Notes under the pieces: model-generated | Seen by the model: the letters and a program-made list of their open reading frames with translations, nothing else | Told to the model about the DNA's origin: nothing | The model's database searches: none | Translations under genes and position numbers: made by a program | Part shown: piece after piece, positions 1-12,557 of the stretch | Layout: every line of letters begins with the position of its first letter | Position numbering within the stretch: position 1 is the stretch's first letter | Source of the DNA: Sandaracinaceae bacterium | GTDB taxonomy: Bacteria > Myxococcota_A > Polyangia > Polyangiales > Sandaracinaceae | Reading direction: 5' to 3' | Length of the DNA stretch: 64,000 bases | Assembly (NCBI GenBank): GCA_040218145.1 | Contig: JAVJQK010000105.1 | Span: 124,001 to 188,000, forward strand

Positions 1-1537
1 CGTTGCCGGGCCAGTCGTACTTCTTGAGCGCGATGAGCGCGTTGGGCGTGAAGCCCTTCACCTTCGAGCCGAGCTCCACCGCGTACTTGCTCAGGAGGAA
101 CTTCGCGAGCACGGCCACGTCGTCTCCGCGCTCGCGCAGCGGCGGCAGGTGCAGGTTCACCACGTTGAGCCGGTAGTAGAGGTCTTCGCGGAAGTTGCTC
201 TTCTGGATCTCCTCTTCGAGCTCGCGGTTGGTCGCCGCGACCACCCGGATGTCGACCGGCTCGCTCTTGGTGTCGCCGACCTTCATCACGATCTTCTCCT
301 GCAGCGCGCGCAGCAGCTTGACCTGCAGGTTGACCGGCATCTCGCCGATCTCGTCGAGGAAGAGCGTGCCGCCGTCGGCGGACTGGAACTTCCCGTTGCG
401 CGTCGCGATCGCGCCGGTGAAGGCACCGCGCACGTGCCCGAAGAGCTCCGACTCCATCAGGTTCTCGGGGATCGCGCCGCAGTTCACGACCACGAAGGGC
501 CCGTCCTTGCGCGGGCTCCGGCGGTGGATCTCGCGGGCGATGAGCTCCTTGCCCGTCCCCGTCTCGCCCGTCACGAGCACGTTGATGTTGGTGCTCGCGA
601 CCTTCTCGAGCTTGTTGAAGACCTCGAGGAGCGGCGGGCAGGTGCCGATGATGTCCCCGAAGCGCTTGTCCTCGAGCTGCTCCGCGAGCTGGTCGCGGTC
701 GGTCTTGAGCTGGTCGAGCAAGAGCGCGTTCTGGAGGATCAGCGACGCCTGCCCCGCGAAGATCGTCAGCACGTCGAGGCTCTTCTCCTCGAAGAGCGAG
801 CGGACGTTGTCGTTGCCCACGTAGAGCACGCCGAGCAGCTGGTTCTGCGCGATGAGCGGCGCGCACATCACGCTCGCGAGCTGCAGGTTCATCACGCTCT
901 CGGCGCTCTTGAAGAGCGTGTCGTGCAGCGCGTCGCTGACGATGAGCGGCTTGCGGCTCTCGATGACCTTCTGGAGGATCGAGTCCGAGAGGTGCTGCAC
1001 CGCGTCGGGGAGGTTCTGCTGCTGGAGGTTGCGCGCGACGGTGACCTTCGGCTCGCCGTCCTGGAGCAGGATGAGGAAGCCCTTGCCCGCGTGCGTCACC
1101 TCGATGATCGCGTCCATCAGCGCGGCGAGCTGCTCGTCGAGGCTGCTCGAGCGCATGAGCCGCTCGGAGAACTCGTGCAGCTTGCGCAGGCCGGACAGCT
1201 CCGCCTCGACGTCGTTGCCGGGCTCGCCCTCGTCGAGGCCGGTCACCTCCTCGAAGATCGAGAACTGCAGCTCCACGTCGCCGACCGTCAGCCGGTCTCC
1301 GTGCAGGACCTTGCCGCGGCGCTTCTTCTTGCCGTTGATGCGCAGCTCGCCCTTCCGATCGACCTCGGAGAGGGTGAACTCCTTGCCGTCGAAGACGACC
1401 TGCGCGTGATAGTCGGCGAGGTCGCCCTCGCGGATGGCCACGTCGTTGCCGCCGGCGCGACCGATGGAGGTGATCTTCTTGTAGACGGGGAAGACCTGAG
1501 GACGCCCCTCGGCCTTGATCCACTTCAACGACGGCAT
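1..1537 (-). CDS. FHA-GAF-AAA+ sigma54-dependent transcriptional activator (3' end outside window)
   Basis: Reading the minus strand from the ATG at 1537 gives 512 codons with no stop before the window edge, so the C-terminal HTH is missing here. Residues 1-100 look like an FHA phosphothreonine-binding domain ([10 protein letters not shown] near 24-33). Residues about 115-275 look like a GAF domain. The AAA+ sigma54-interaction domain follows, with Walker A GETGTGKE at 323-330, the sigma54-contacting GAFTGA loop at 370-375, Walker B LFLDEIGE at 391-398, and [12 protein letters not shown] near 448-459. Such proteins activate RpoN promoters, with the FHA domain reading Ser/Thr kinase signals; this class is abundant in myxobacteria. 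A VgrG gene ends 40 bp upstream on the same strand, so the two may be co-transcribed. No good Shine-Dalgarno precedes the ATG. Confidence 0.93.
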   Translation of the reverse strand, partial: MPSLKWIKAEGRPQVFPVYKKITSIGRAGGNDVAIREGDLADYHAQVVFDGKEFTLSEVDRKGELRINGKKKRRGKVLHGDRLTVGDVELQFSIFEEVTGLDEGEPGNDVEAELSGLRKLHEFSERLMRSSSLDEQLAALMDAIIEVTHAGKGFLILLQDGEPKVTVARNLQQQNLPDAVQHLSDSILQKVIESRKPLIVSDALHDTLFKSAESVMNLQLASVMCAPLIAQNQLLGVLYVGNDNVRSLFEEKSLDVLTIFAGQASLILQNALLLDQLKTDRDQLAEQLEDKRFGDIIGTCPPLLEVFNKLEKVASTNINVLVTGETGTGKELIAREIHRRSPRKDGPFVVVNCGAIPENLMESELFGHVRGAFTGAIATRNGKFQSADGGTLFLDEIGEMPVNLQVKLLRALQEKIVMKVGDTKSEPVDIRVVAATNRELEEEIQKSNFREDLYYRLNVVNLHLPPLRERGDDVAVLAKFLLSKYAVELGSKVKGFTPNALIALKKYDWPGN

Positions 1538-1577
1538 GGCGCGGAGGATAACCCGCCGGAGCGCGCGACGCTGGGAA

Positions 1578-3017
1578 TCAGCGGCTCGCGTCCTCCATCT
1601 CGATGAGGATGCCGCTGCGGGTGCGGATGCGGCTCTTGGTCGCCTCGGTCTGGGTCACGGGGCTCATCGTGTCGGCGTTCGGGACCGCGCCGAGGATCAC
1701 CGGGCGATCCGGATCGCCGTCGACGTGGATCAGCGCCACCTCGCACCCGATGTGCAGCGGCAGGTGCATGCCGTAGTCGGGTCCGCTCGAGGCCTGCGTC
1801 ATGCGGACCCAGCGCGAGGCGCGCCCGCCCGGCTCCGCGAGGCGATCGAAGGGGAGCAGCAGTCGGTAGCGGCCGTGCTCGTCGATCGGCGCCGCCGCGC
1901 CGTCGACCTCCCCGTCGACCACCGCGTGCATGAAGCCCGCGATCTTCGGCTTCGGGGTGACGCGCGCGGGCCGGAAGGGCACCGCGAGGGGGATGGCGTC
2001 GAAGCGCTTCTCGTAGCCGCCGTCTTCGCCCGGGAAGCGCTGGGTGATCCCGACCACCAGGTACTCGAGGTCGAGGTCGCCGCTCGGGTAGCCGCTCAGC
2101 AGCAGCTTGTGGCCGGGAGAGAGGCCGGGCAGATCGGTCCCGCCCGCGTAGCGCTGCGCGCCGGCCATGCGCTCCTCGGCCCGGACCCGCGCCATCCACG
2201 CGCCCTCGCTCGGGTCTTTGATGTGCTCGCCGTACGCGTGCACGGTGCCGTAGCCGGTCGCCTCGTCGGCGGGGGCCTCGCCCTCGGGCACCACCTGCGG
2301 GTGGCGCCAGTTCCAGTCCTTGAGGTCGACCTTCGCCGGTCGGATCTCGTGGGTCCGCGACAGATCGTGGATGGTGCCGGCCTGCCCGCGGGTGCCGGCC
2401 TCGCGGAGCGCGTAGGCCACCGTCTCCCAGCCCTCGAGCGCGACGCTGGCGCTCGCGGAGTCGACGAGCACCATCTTCTCGCCGTCCGGGAGCTGCTCGA
2501 AGAAATAGGCGACGCCCCAGTGCTCGAGCAGGCGCTGCACGAAGGCCAGATCGCTCTCCTCGTACTGCACGACGTACTCGCGCTCGGGATAGGTCTCGGT
2601 CAGGCGCGACTCGTAGGTGATCCCGTGCTCCTCGAGCACCTTCATCGCCACGGCGGGCCCGCTGAGGTCCTGGAAGATGCGCGAGCCGTACGCGAGCTCG
2701 AGCCGCGAGAAGCTCGGCACGAGCTCCGCGCGGTAGACGGCGCGGCTCGGCTCGATCATCGGCTCGAGCGTGATCCGCCGCAGGACGCCGTGGATCTCGT
2801 GATCACCCAGCTCCCCATGCGCGATCGTCGCGTGCGCGGGCTGGGTCAGCAGCTGGGCGATCACGTCCTCGCTCCAGCCGTTGTCGGCCTCGACCTCGAG
2901 CGTGAGCGTGTACGCGTAGGGCGCGCTCATCGCCTCGCGGCCCTCGAGCCCACGGAGGACCACGGACTCGGCGGAGACGTCGGCGGCGGTGTCGAAGCGC
3001 AGGGTCAGGTCGGTCAT
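1578..3017 (-). CDS. vgrG: Short VgrG-like type VI secretion spike protein without needle
   Basis: This 479-aa protein begins like VgrG/TssI (gp27-like ring domain). The family's [22 protein letters not shown] region is recognisable, here written [16 protein letters not shown]. It continues to the gp5-like OB fold, with the typical [14 protein letters not shown] segment near the C terminus. It stops about 25 residues after that, so the beta-helical needle of full VgrG (650 aa or more; compare 33566-35563) is absent. The stop lies 40 bp before the sigma54 activator gene. It may be a minimal spike or an adaptor that pairs with another spike tip. No T6SS sheath or baseplate genes are in the window. 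Family assignment is firm; function of the short form is inferred. Confidence 0.85.
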   Translation of the reverse strand: MTDLTLRFDTAADVSAESVVLRGLEGREAMSAPYAYTLTLEVEADNGWSEDVIAQLLTQPAHATIAHGELGDHEIHGVLRRITLEPMIEPSRAVYRAELVPSFSRLELAYGSRIFQDLSGPAVAMKVLEEHGITYESRLTETYPEREYVVQYEESDLAFVQRLLEHWGVAYFFEQLPDGEKMVLVDSASASVALEGWETVAYALREAGTRGQAGTIHDLSRTHEIRPAKVDLKDWNWRHPQVVPEGEAPADEATGYGTVHAYGEHIKDPSEGAWMARVRAEERMAGAQRYAGGTDLPGLSPGHKLLLSGYPSGDLDLEYLVVGITQRFPGEDGGYEKRFDAIPLAVPFRPARVTPKPKIAGFMHAVVDGEVDGAAAPIDEHGRYRLLLPFDRLAEPGGRASRWVRMTQASSGPDYGMHLPLHIGCEVALIHVDGDPDRPVILGAVPNADTMSPVTQTEATKSRIRTRSGILIEMEDASR

Positions 3018-3113
3018 GGTCCGCCGAGCCTACCGCCGTCGCGCCGTCCTCCGGACGAAGATTTCGGGAAGCTCGACGGGCGGAGCCCCAAAGCTCAAGA
3101 TGGCCACGGGTTC

Positions 3114-4421
3114 ATGCTGCGGTCACTCTACTGGGTCGGCAGCGCGCTCGGCGCGCAGCGGTTGCCACCCGGCGCGCTCCGCGCGCTCCAGCTTCAGCGT
3201 CTCCGGCGCATGATCGCGCATTGTCAGCAAAACGTGCCATTCTACGGCGCGCTTTGGGCGGAGGCCGGCGTCGGCGCGGCGGACCTGCGCACGCTCGAGG
3301 ATCTCGCGCGCTTCCCCATCCCCGATCGCCGCGCGCTCGAGGAGGAGCCCGAGCGGCTGGTCGCGCGCCCGCACCTCGGGCTCTACCGCGCCGGGGCCGG
3401 CCACATCCGGCGGTCGGGCGGCTCGTCGGGCGGGCCGCAGCTCGAGGTGCACGCGGACGCCGCCTCGTGGGCGCGCCTCGACGGCTTCTACTTCCGCGCG
3501 CTGCGCGCCGTCGGCTACGACCCGCGCGTCTCGATGGCGTACTTCTGGGGCGCGCCCCTGCCTCGCCGCGGCCTCGCGCGCGCGGGGCTGATGATGAAGG
3601 TCGGCGTGCCGGCCCACCTCGACGAGGAGAGCCAGCTCCTCATCCTGGAGCAGAACCCCGGGATCTGGTGGTACTACCACCCCACGAGCCTCTTCCCGCT
3701 CGCCAAGCGCTTCGGAGAGCGCCTGCGCGCGACGTCGCCGCGCGGCGTCATCAGCCACGCGGAGCTGCTCCCGCGCTCGATGCGCGCCGCGATCGAGGCC
3801 GCGCTGGGCGTGCCCGTCTACGACCAGTACGGGACGAGCGAGTTCAACCGCATGGCCTGGGAGTGCCCGGCGCGCCGCGGCTACCACATCGACGCCGACA
3901 GCGTGATCCTCGAGGTCCTCGGCGACGACGACCGCCCGGTGGCGCCCGGGGAGACGGGGCGCGCGGTCGTCACGGGGCTCATCAACCAGATGATGCCGTT
4001 GATCCGCTACGAGCTCGGCGATCTGGTCGTCGCGTCCGATCGACGCTGTGAGTGCGGGCGGACGCTCCCGATGATCGAGGGCATCGAGGGGCGGGCAGCC
4101 GACGTGGTCACGCTGCCCGGCGGCGGGCGCCGCACCCCGCGAGAGCTGCTCGAGCCGTACGGGGGGCTCGACGGGCTCGAGCAGTACCGGATCGTGTTCG
4201 AGGGCCCGGCCGAGGCGCGCTTCGAGTTCGCGAGCTCCCGCGAGGAGGTGGCCTCGCTCGAGCGCGCCATCCGCGACGCGTTCGAGGCCTCGTGTCCGGG
4301 CGTGGCGCTCTCGCTGCGGCGGGTCGACGCGCTCGAGAAGGCGCCCACCGGCAAGCGGCGCATGGTCTCTCTGGCCGACGGGGTCGCGGGCGGCGCGTCC
4401 GCGCCCCGGTTCGTCGAATGA
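3114..4421 (+). CDS. CapK/PaaK-like adenylate-forming ligase
   Basis: 435 aa, matching the phenylacetate-CoA ligase/CapK family in length and motifs. The phosphate-binding loop is SGGSSGGP at 101-108, the DQYGTSE adenine/Mg region lies near 236-242, GLINQMMPLIRYELGDL follows, and the lysine-bearing KAPTGKRRMV is near the C terminus. A CxCG pair (CECGRTLPMIEG) is also family-typical. These enzymes adenylate carboxylic acids, and CapK members act in polysaccharide or envelope synthesis; the substrate cannot be read here. The ATG at 3114 is chosen because homology starts at MLRSLYW. The stop overlaps the next ATG (ATGA), implying translational coupling with the dioxygenase. It is divergent from vgrG across 96 bp. 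Confidence 0.85.
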   Translation: MLRSLYWVGSALGAQRLPPGALRALQLQRLRRMIAHCQQNVPFYGALWAEAGVGAADLRTLEDLARFPIPDRRALEEEPERLVARPHLGLYRAGAGHIRRSGGSSGGPQLEVHADAASWARLDGFYFRALRAVGYDPRVSMAYFWGAPLPRRGLARAGLMMKVGVPAHLDEESQLLILEQNPGIWWYYHPTSLFPLAKRFGERLRATSPRGVISHAELLPRSMRAAIEAALGVPVYDQYGTSEFNRMAWECPARRGYHIDADSVILEVLGDDDRPVAPGETGRAVVTGLINQMMPLIRYELGDLVVASDRRCECGRTLPMIEGIEGRAADVVTLPGGGRRTPRELLEPYGGLDGLEQYRIVFEGPAEARFEFASSREEVASLERAIRDAFEASCPGVALSLRRVDALEKAPTGKRRMVSLADGVAGGASAPRFVE

Positions 4422-5272
4422 GGGGTCGAACGACCGAGCGGGTGACCCTTCAGCTCGGCCGCGTGGTCGAGCCGGGACCGGCGCCGCTGCTGTCCGTGGA
4501 CCAGCGCGAGGCGTTGCACGCGGACGGCTTCCTCGCCCTCGACGCGCTGCTCGAGGCGGCCGCGATGAGCCGGCTCCGGGCCCTCCTCGAGGGGCTGCTC
4601 GCGCGCCGCGCGCCGCGCGACGACGGCATGCGCTTCGACTACCTCTCGCCCGAGGAGCGGCCGGCGGGGGACGAGCGTCTGATGCAGCAGCTCTTGCCGT
4701 TCGACTACGAGCCGGCGCTCTTCGAGACCCAGCTCTTCGAGCGCGGCGCGCGGCTGGCGCGCGATCTGCTGGGTACGCCGATCCTCTATCGCGGCTCGCA
4801 CTACATGGAGAAGCCCCCGCGCGGCGGGCCGGCCACGCCGCTCCATCAGGACGAGGCGTTCTGGGAGCCCGCGCATCGGCACGAGGCGATCGGGATCTGG
4901 GTGCCGCTCGAGGGCGCGGACGAGGCGAGCGGCTGCATGGAGTTCGTGCCCGGCAGCCATCGCGCCGAGGCGCTGCTGCCGCATCGGCCGGTCGGCGGGG
5001 ACCGCAGGGTGCACGGGCTCGAGCTGGACGGCGTCGCGATCGATCCCGCCCGCCGCGTGCGCTGCCCCGTGCCGACGGGGGGCGCCACGGTGCACCACTG
5101 CCGCGTGGTCCACGGGAGCGGGGAGAACCGGAGCGAGCGGCCGCGCCGGGCCCTCGTGCTGAACTTCGAGACCACGCCCGTGCGCCTCGAGACCCCGCGC
5201 GAGGTCCCGTGGCAGCAGACCGCGAGCGAGCTGGCGGCCCGTCGCGCCGCGCGCGGCATTCAGCTGCCGTAG
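4418..5272 (+). CDS. Phytanoyl-CoA dioxygenase (PhyH) family Fe(II)/2-oxoglutarate oxygenase
   Basis: 284 aa starting at an ATG that overlaps the upstream stop by 4 bp. The Fe(II) facial triad is visible: H143-x-D145 in PLHQDEAFW and the distal His232 in VVHGSGENRS, with Arg238 as the likely 2-oxoglutarate anchor. The order and spacing are those of PhyH enzymes, which hydroxylate lipids, small acids or natural products. Coupling to the adenylating ligase suggests that one acid or acyl substrate is activated and hydroxylated, which is inference. The 3' end overlaps the convergent GH57-like gene by 13 bp. Confidence 0.88.
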   Translation: MRGRTTERVTLQLGRVVEPGPAPLLSVDQREALHADGFLALDALLEAAAMSRLRALLEGLLARRAPRDDGMRFDYLSPEERPAGDERLMQQLLPFDYEPALFETQLFERGARLARDLLGTPILYRGSHYMEKPPRGGPATPLHQDEAFWEPAHRHEAIGIWVPLEGADEASGCMEFVPGSHRAEALLPHRPVGGDRRVHGLELDGVAIDPARRVRCPVPTGGATVHHCRVVHGSGENRSERPRRALVLNFETTPVRLETPREVPWQQTASELAARRAARGIQLP

Positions 5273-6435
5273 CAGGCGGCGAGCGCGGCTTCGGCCTCGT
5301 CGAGTAAATCACGGAGCGCGTGGAGGCGGACGAGGAAGGGCTCGCGGGTGCGTCGCAGGTACTTCCAGAAGGTCAGCGCCGCGTCCTCGCAGGGGAGGAG
5401 CGCCGCGTCGATCGCCTGGAGGCGCGCCGTCGCCTCCACGGCGCCGCTCGCCTTCGCCCGCTGCGAGAGCCGCACGAAGCGCTCCTGCACCTCGCCCAGC
5501 TGCCGCAGGCAGACGTGGTCGTCGGGCGTGGTCGTCCAGGCCGAGAAGTCCACGAGGCTGGTGCCCGCCGGGAGGTAGCGCTCGCTCGCCCCCGCCCGCC
5601 GCGCGTCGACCGCGTCGCTCCCGAGCACGAAGCGCACGCCCGCCTCGCTCAGCGCCTCGAGGCACGCGCGGTAGCTCTCCAGGGTCCGCGGGCGCACCCG
5701 CTCGCCGTCGTCGCCGAGCACGAGGAGATCCGCGCCCGAGTCGTAGTGCGCGCCGACCGCGTCGACGAAGGCGCCGATGCGCTCGGGCCGGTGGAGCGCG
5801 CCGCGCTGCGTGTCCACCAGGTCCCAGCTCAGGGCGTGGTGGCGCAAGAGGGCATGGACGGTCTCGTCCCCGAACGTCAGGCGGTGCACGAGGCCGAGCT
5901 CGCGCGCGGCGACGAGCGGTGAGAGGTCGGGGGCGAGCACGCGGTGGCCGCGCACGCGCTCCTCACGCCACGACGGCCGCACGGAGCCCTCCACCGCGGC
6001 GGCGCTGTCGACCGCCACCCAGTCCACGCCCTGCGCGGCGACCAGCGGCACCAGCCAGTGCGCCCACCCGAGATCGGTGGGCCAGAAGCCGCGCGGGCGC
6101 GCGCCGAGGATCGCGCGCTTGGCCTCGACGTCGGCCTCGATCTGCCGCCGGGCGCGATCGTGCGGCATCGTCGGCAGCATCGGGTGGAACTTGCCGGACG
6201 CGACGAGCTCCACGCGGCCGGCCGTGGCGTCCTCGCGCACCGCCTCCACCCACCCGGGGGCGAGCGTGGCGAGGCGCTCGAGCAGGCCTCCGCACACGTT
6301 GAGGGTGAAGGGCACGTCGAGCTCGCGGTGCAGCGCGAGCAGCGGCGCGTAGCTCTCGACGTGCTGCGCCTCCAGCTCTGCGTCGGGCACGAAGAAGGGC
6401 TGGTGGACGTGCCAGATCAGCGCGAGATCACGCAT
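5260..6435 (-). CDS. GH57-like protein with Asp at the usual nucleophile position
   Basis: 391 aa. Glycoside hydrolase family 57 signatures are present in order: HQP at 11-13 (region 1), GRVEL around 73-77 (region 2), GFWPTDLGW at 116-124 (region 3) and LGDDGE at 240-245 (region 4, containing the acid/base Asp). In active GH57 amylases, branching enzymes and glucanotransferases, region 3 carries a Glu nucleophile (WPSE or WLxE type). Here the aligned residue is Asp121. The ATG at 6435 is used because the beta-strand ALIWHVHQP must be near the N terminus; a GTG two codons upstream is possible. It overlaps the upstream glycosyltransferase by 8 bp, suggesting a glucan-related operon. Activity is uncertain. 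Confidence 0.85.
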   Translation of the reverse strand: MRDLALIWHVHQPFFVPDAELEAQHVESYAPLLALHRELDVPFTLNVCGGLLERLATLAPGWVEAVREDATAGRVELVASGKFHPMLPTMPHDRARRQIEADVEAKRAILGARPRGFWPTDLGWAHWLVPLVAAQGVDWVAVDSAAAVEGSVRPSWREERVRGHRVLAPDLSPLVAARELGLVHRLTFGDETVHALLRHHALSWDLVDTQRGALHRPERIGAFVDAVGAHYDSGADLLVLGDDGERVRPRTLESYRACLEALSEAGVRFVLGSDAVDARRAGASERYLPAGTSLVDFSAWTTTPDDHVCLRQLGEVQERFVRLSQRAKASGAVEATARLQAIDAALLPCEDAALTFWKYLRRTREPFLVRLHALRDLLDEAEAALAACYGS

Positions 6436-7585
6436 CGACACGTGCCCCACGAGCGAGGGCGTACTCGCGCGCGACCTCGCCCCCGACGCGATCCCAGGAG
6501 CACGTCTCGGCGCGCGCGCGCGCGGCGCGGCCCATCGCCTCGACGTCGCCCGCGAGCACGCGGATCGCCGCCGCCGCGAGCTCTCCCCCGTGCGGCGGGC
6601 AGACGAAGCCGTCGACGCCGTCGCGGACGAACTCGGGGGCGCCGCCGAGGCTCGACGCCACCGCGGGGGTGCCGCAGGCCATCGCCTCGAGCGTGGACAG
6701 ACCGAAGGGCTCGTACACCGACGCGCTGACGAACGCGTGCGAGCGTCGGTAGAGGTCGCGCAGCGCCGCGTGGCGCACATAGCCGTGCAAGGTCACCGCG
6801 TCGCGCAGGCCGCGCCGGTCGATCTCCGCCTCGAGCGCCGCCCGCCCCGGACCGTCGCCCGCGATCTCGAGCCGCGCACGGGGCATCGCCTCGCGCACGC
6901 GGGCGAAGGCGGCGAGCAGCAGGTCGAGCCCCTTCTGTTCGCTGAGCCGGCTGACGGAGAGCAATGTCGGGACCTCCGCCCGCCGGCCGCCGGGCGAGAA
7001 GGCCTCGAGATCCACGCCGTTGAGCACGACCCCGACGCGATCGGCGTCCACGTCGTACTCTCGCTCCAGGAGATCGGCGACGTAGCGGCTGGGCGCGACC
7101 ACCCGGGACGCGAGCCGGAGCCCCAGGGTCTCGAGTCGGACCTTGGCGCGCAGGGGGACGTCGTGATTGGCGTAGGTGAAGCCGAAGCGGAGCGGGAGGT
7201 GCGCGCTCGTCACCACGGCCGCGCCGCCCCGCGCGAAGGCGGCGGCGGGCAGGGCGCCGTACCAGTCGTGCAGGTGGAGCAGATCGAAGGGGGCCTCCCA
7301 GAAGGCGCCGCGGGGCCGCGTCATCGCTCTCGACACGTCGGCGTCACAGAGCACGGTGCGTCCGTCGAGCGCCGCGAAGTCGACGTCGACCGGCTCGACG
7401 CGCACGCCGGCGCGGGCGTCGCCCTCCACGGCGCGGGGCGGGTCGTCGGCGTAGCGCTCACCGCGCACCACGATCACCCCGACCTCGTTCGCGTGCGCCT
7501 GACGCGTCGCGAGGTTCTCGAGGAAGGTCGAGATGCCCCCGATGCGCGCGGGCGGGTATTCGCCAGCGAGATGCAGGATGCGCAT
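6428..7585 (-). CDS. GT4-family glycosyltransferase, glycogen-synthase-like N terminus
   Basis: 385 aa from the ATG at 7585 (a codon 15 bp upstream is also in frame). The N-terminal MRILHLAGEYPPARIGGIS has the Gly-rich donor-binding loop of GT-B synthases. The C-terminal half has the GT4 pattern LSVSRLSEQKGLDLLL, GDGP, and the EPFGLSTLEAMACGTPAVASSLGG motif with the E-x7-E nucleotide-sugar site. It probably transfers an NDP-hexose, perhaps glucose. The downstream gene starts inside its last codons and is GH57-like, a pairing seen in alpha-glucan metabolism. No transmembrane segment, so cytoplasmic. Confidence 0.88.
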   Translation of the reverse strand: MRILHLAGEYPPARIGGISTFLENLATRQAHANEVGVIVVRGERYADDPPRAVEGDARAGVRVEPVDVDFAALDGRTVLCDADVSRAMTRPRGAFWEAPFDLLHLHDWYGALPAAAFARGGAAVVTSAHLPLRFGFTYANHDVPLRAKVRLETLGLRLASRVVAPSRYVADLLEREYDVDADRVGVVLNGVDLEAFSPGGRRAEVPTLLSVSRLSEQKGLDLLLAAFARVREAMPRARLEIAGDGPGRAALEAEIDRRGLRDAVTLHGYVRHAALRDLYRRSHAFVSASVYEPFGLSTLEAMACGTPAVASSLGGAPEFVRDGVDGFVCPPHGGELAAAAIRVLAGDVEAMGRAARARAETCSWDRVGGEVAREYALARGARVDA

Positions 7586-7653
7586 GGCCGTACGTAGCAT
7601 CGCCGATCGTCCCCCGGTTTGGGAGGGTGCATGGGACGGTGTATGGGAGGGCG

Positions 7654-8904
7654 ATGGACGACTGGCAGCGGACGGCGCAGGAGATCGAGGGGCTCGAGCA
7701 CGTCCCGCGCGGGGTCATCGCCTACATGCGCGCCGGCCACGCGAGCGCGTACCCGCCGATCTTCGAGAGCGCCTCGGGGGTGTACGCGACCGCGGCCGGG
7801 GGACGCCGCTACCTCGACTGGGTGATGGGCAAGGGGCCGCTGACGTTCGGGCACGCGCGCGAGGAGATCGACCGCGCGGCGTTCGAGGCCGCGCGTCGCG
7901 GGCAGCTCCGGCCCGGCCTGAGCCCGGACTACGGCGCGGTCGCGGCGCAGCTCGCCCGGCTCGTCCCGCCCATGCGCTCGAGCGCGTTCGCCAAGAACGG
8001 ATCGGACGCCGTCGCCATCGCTCTCCGCCTCGCGCGCGTCTTCACCGGGCGCGGCTGGGTCCTCAGCAGCGGCTATCACGGCTGGGACGAGCGCGTGTCG
8101 CCCTCGGGCGCGGTCGACGCGACCCTGCCGGCGCGCGACGCCGGGGTGGCGGACTTCGGCTACGACCTCGAGCGGCTCGCCGCGGTGCTCGCCGCCGACG
8201 GCGATCGCGTCGCCGCGGTGCTCGTCAGCCCGGAGCCCGCGTTCCTGGGCGCGCCGTTCCTGGAAGAGGTGGCGTCCCTCGCGCGCGGCGCGGGCGCGCT
8301 CTTCTGCGTGGACGAGGTGCGCTGCGGCTTCCGGGTCGCGCCCGGCGGCGCGCACGCGCTCTTCGGGGTGGAGCCGGATCTCGTGTGCCTGAGCAAGGGG
8401 CTGACCAACGGCTACCCGCTCGCCGCGGTGGGCGGTCGTGAGGACGTGATGGCCTCGAGCCGGGACACGTTCATCTTCGGCACCTACTACGGCGAGGCGG
8501 CGTCGCTCGCGGCGGCCCGCGTCTGCCTGGCGCTGACCGAGGCCGAGCGGCCGCACGAGGCGATCGCGGCCGTCGGCGCGCGGCTGTCGGAGGCGATGGA
8601 CGCCGCGTTCGCGGAGCACGGGGTCCACGCGCACGTGCTCGGGCCCCCGTCGATGCCGACCTTCCTCTTCGCCGAGCCCGAGGACGAGGCGCGCTTCTTC
8701 GCAGGCGCGGTCGACGCGGGCGTCCTCTTCTTCCAGGACGACGCGCAGTGCCCCTCCGCCGCGCACGAGGCGGCCCACGTCGACGAGACGCTGCGGGCGC
8801 TGGGCCCGGTGCTCGCGGGCCTCGGCCGCCCCGCGCGGCCCGCGTCTGCGAGCGCGGAGACCATCGACCGCTACGCGCGTCGGCGTGGGATCCTGCGCGG
8901 CTGA
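7654..8904 (+). CDS. Class III aminotransferase, glutamate-1-semialdehyde aminomutase type
   Basis: 416 aa from the ATG at 7654, preceded by a GGGAGG ribosome-binding site at 7645-7650. It shows fold-type I class III features: YPPIFESASGVY near the N terminus, KNGSDAVAIALRLAR, YHGWDE, the cofactor-binding DEVRCGFR, and the PLP lysine K248 in LSKGLTNGYPLAAVGG. The sequence resembles GSA aminomutase-like enzymes used in sugar or secondary metabolism more than HemL itself, so I give no symbol. It is divergent from the glycosyltransferase across 68 bp. The substrate is unknown. Confidence 0.87.
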   Translation: MDDWQRTAQEIEGLEHVPRGVIAYMRAGHASAYPPIFESASGVYATAAGGRRYLDWVMGKGPLTFGHAREEIDRAAFEAARRGQLRPGLSPDYGAVAAQLARLVPPMRSSAFAKNGSDAVAIALRLARVFTGRGWVLSSGYHGWDERVSPSGAVDATLPARDAGVADFGYDLERLAAVLAADGDRVAAVLVSPEPAFLGAPFLEEVASLARGAGALFCVDEVRCGFRVAPGGAHALFGVEPDLVCLSKGLTNGYPLAAVGGREDVMASSRDTFIFGTYYGEAASLAAARVCLALTEAERPHEAIAAVGARLSEAMDAAFAEHGVHAHVLGPPSMPTFLFAEPEDEARFFAGAVDAGVLFFQDDAQCPSAAHEAAHVDETLRALGPVLAGLGRPARPASASAETIDRYARRRGILRG

Positions 8905-8923
8905 GTCGGGACGGAACGACGAA

Positions 8924-8950
8924 CGCCCCGAGGCCGAAGACCTCGGGGCG
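8924..8950. terminator. Perfect 10-bp hairpin between convergent genes
   Basis: CGCCCCGAGG and CCTCGGGGCG flank a 7-nt loop, lying 19 bp after the aminotransferase stop and 42 bp after the nrdJ stop. There is no T tract on either strand, so it is a candidate bidirectional terminator or 3' stabiliser, not a canonical intrinsic terminator. Confidence 0.6.
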
Positions 8951-8992
8951 CCGTCGTCTCATGACTGAGACTGGGCTGTCAGGACCCGCAGC

Positions 8993-12307
<3,315 letters not shown>

Positions 12308-12376
12308 ATCATCCTCCCGCCATCAACAGCTTCGACAACACCCGCTCCGAGAGCACCCACGCGCACGTGTCCCCGT

Positions 12377-12396
12377 CCGATGGATCGCTCCATCGG
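12377..12396 (-). other. Hairpin in the nrdJ leader
   Basis: CCGATGGA and TCCATCGG form a perfect 8-bp stem with a 4-nt loop, flanked by a C4/G4 pair. It lies about 70 nt upstream of the nrdJ GTG and downstream of the candidate promoter, so it would be in the 5' untranslated RNA. Role unknown. Confidence 0.5.
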
Positions 12397-12498
12397 GGTA
12401 GACCCCTTCCATCCCGGCGGCCGGTGGCCTCCAGGCTGGTCGTTAGCGATGGCCGGCTCAGCGAGAAACCAGGCCGCGTCTTCCGGAACAGCTCCCGT

Positions 12499-12548
12499 CC
12501 ACAACCAGTGGGGATGCTTTCGCGTCCCCCCCACAACCCATGGTGTGG
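12499..12548 (-). promoter_or_regulatory. Pair of NrdR-like boxes
   Basis: On the plus strand two copies of CCACAACC begin at 12499 and 12531, exactly 32 bp apart. The second sits in an imperfect palindrome (CCACAACCCATGGTGTGG, 12531-12548). NrdR repressor sites are paired 16-bp palindromes with CACA/TGTG-like ends, spaced by about three helical turns, upstream of ribonucleotide reductase genes. The position just downstream of the candidate -10 suits a repressor. The assignment is by pattern and context only; the first box has a weak right half. Confidence 0.5.
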
Positions 12549-12557
12549 CGAAGGCCC

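Noticed and set aside
149-1606. 485-codon plus-strand frame over the sigma54 activator
   Set aside because: Shadow frame; the minus-strand reading gives intact FHA, GAF and AAA+ motifs.
12421-12545. Possible cobalamin riboswitch upstream of B12-dependent nrdJ
   Set aside because: A stretch on the minus strand loosely resembles a B12 box (AGCCTGGAGGCC), but the core GCCACTG-type and pseudoknot elements are not in order. Such riboswitches usually control B12-independent alternatives, not nrdJ.
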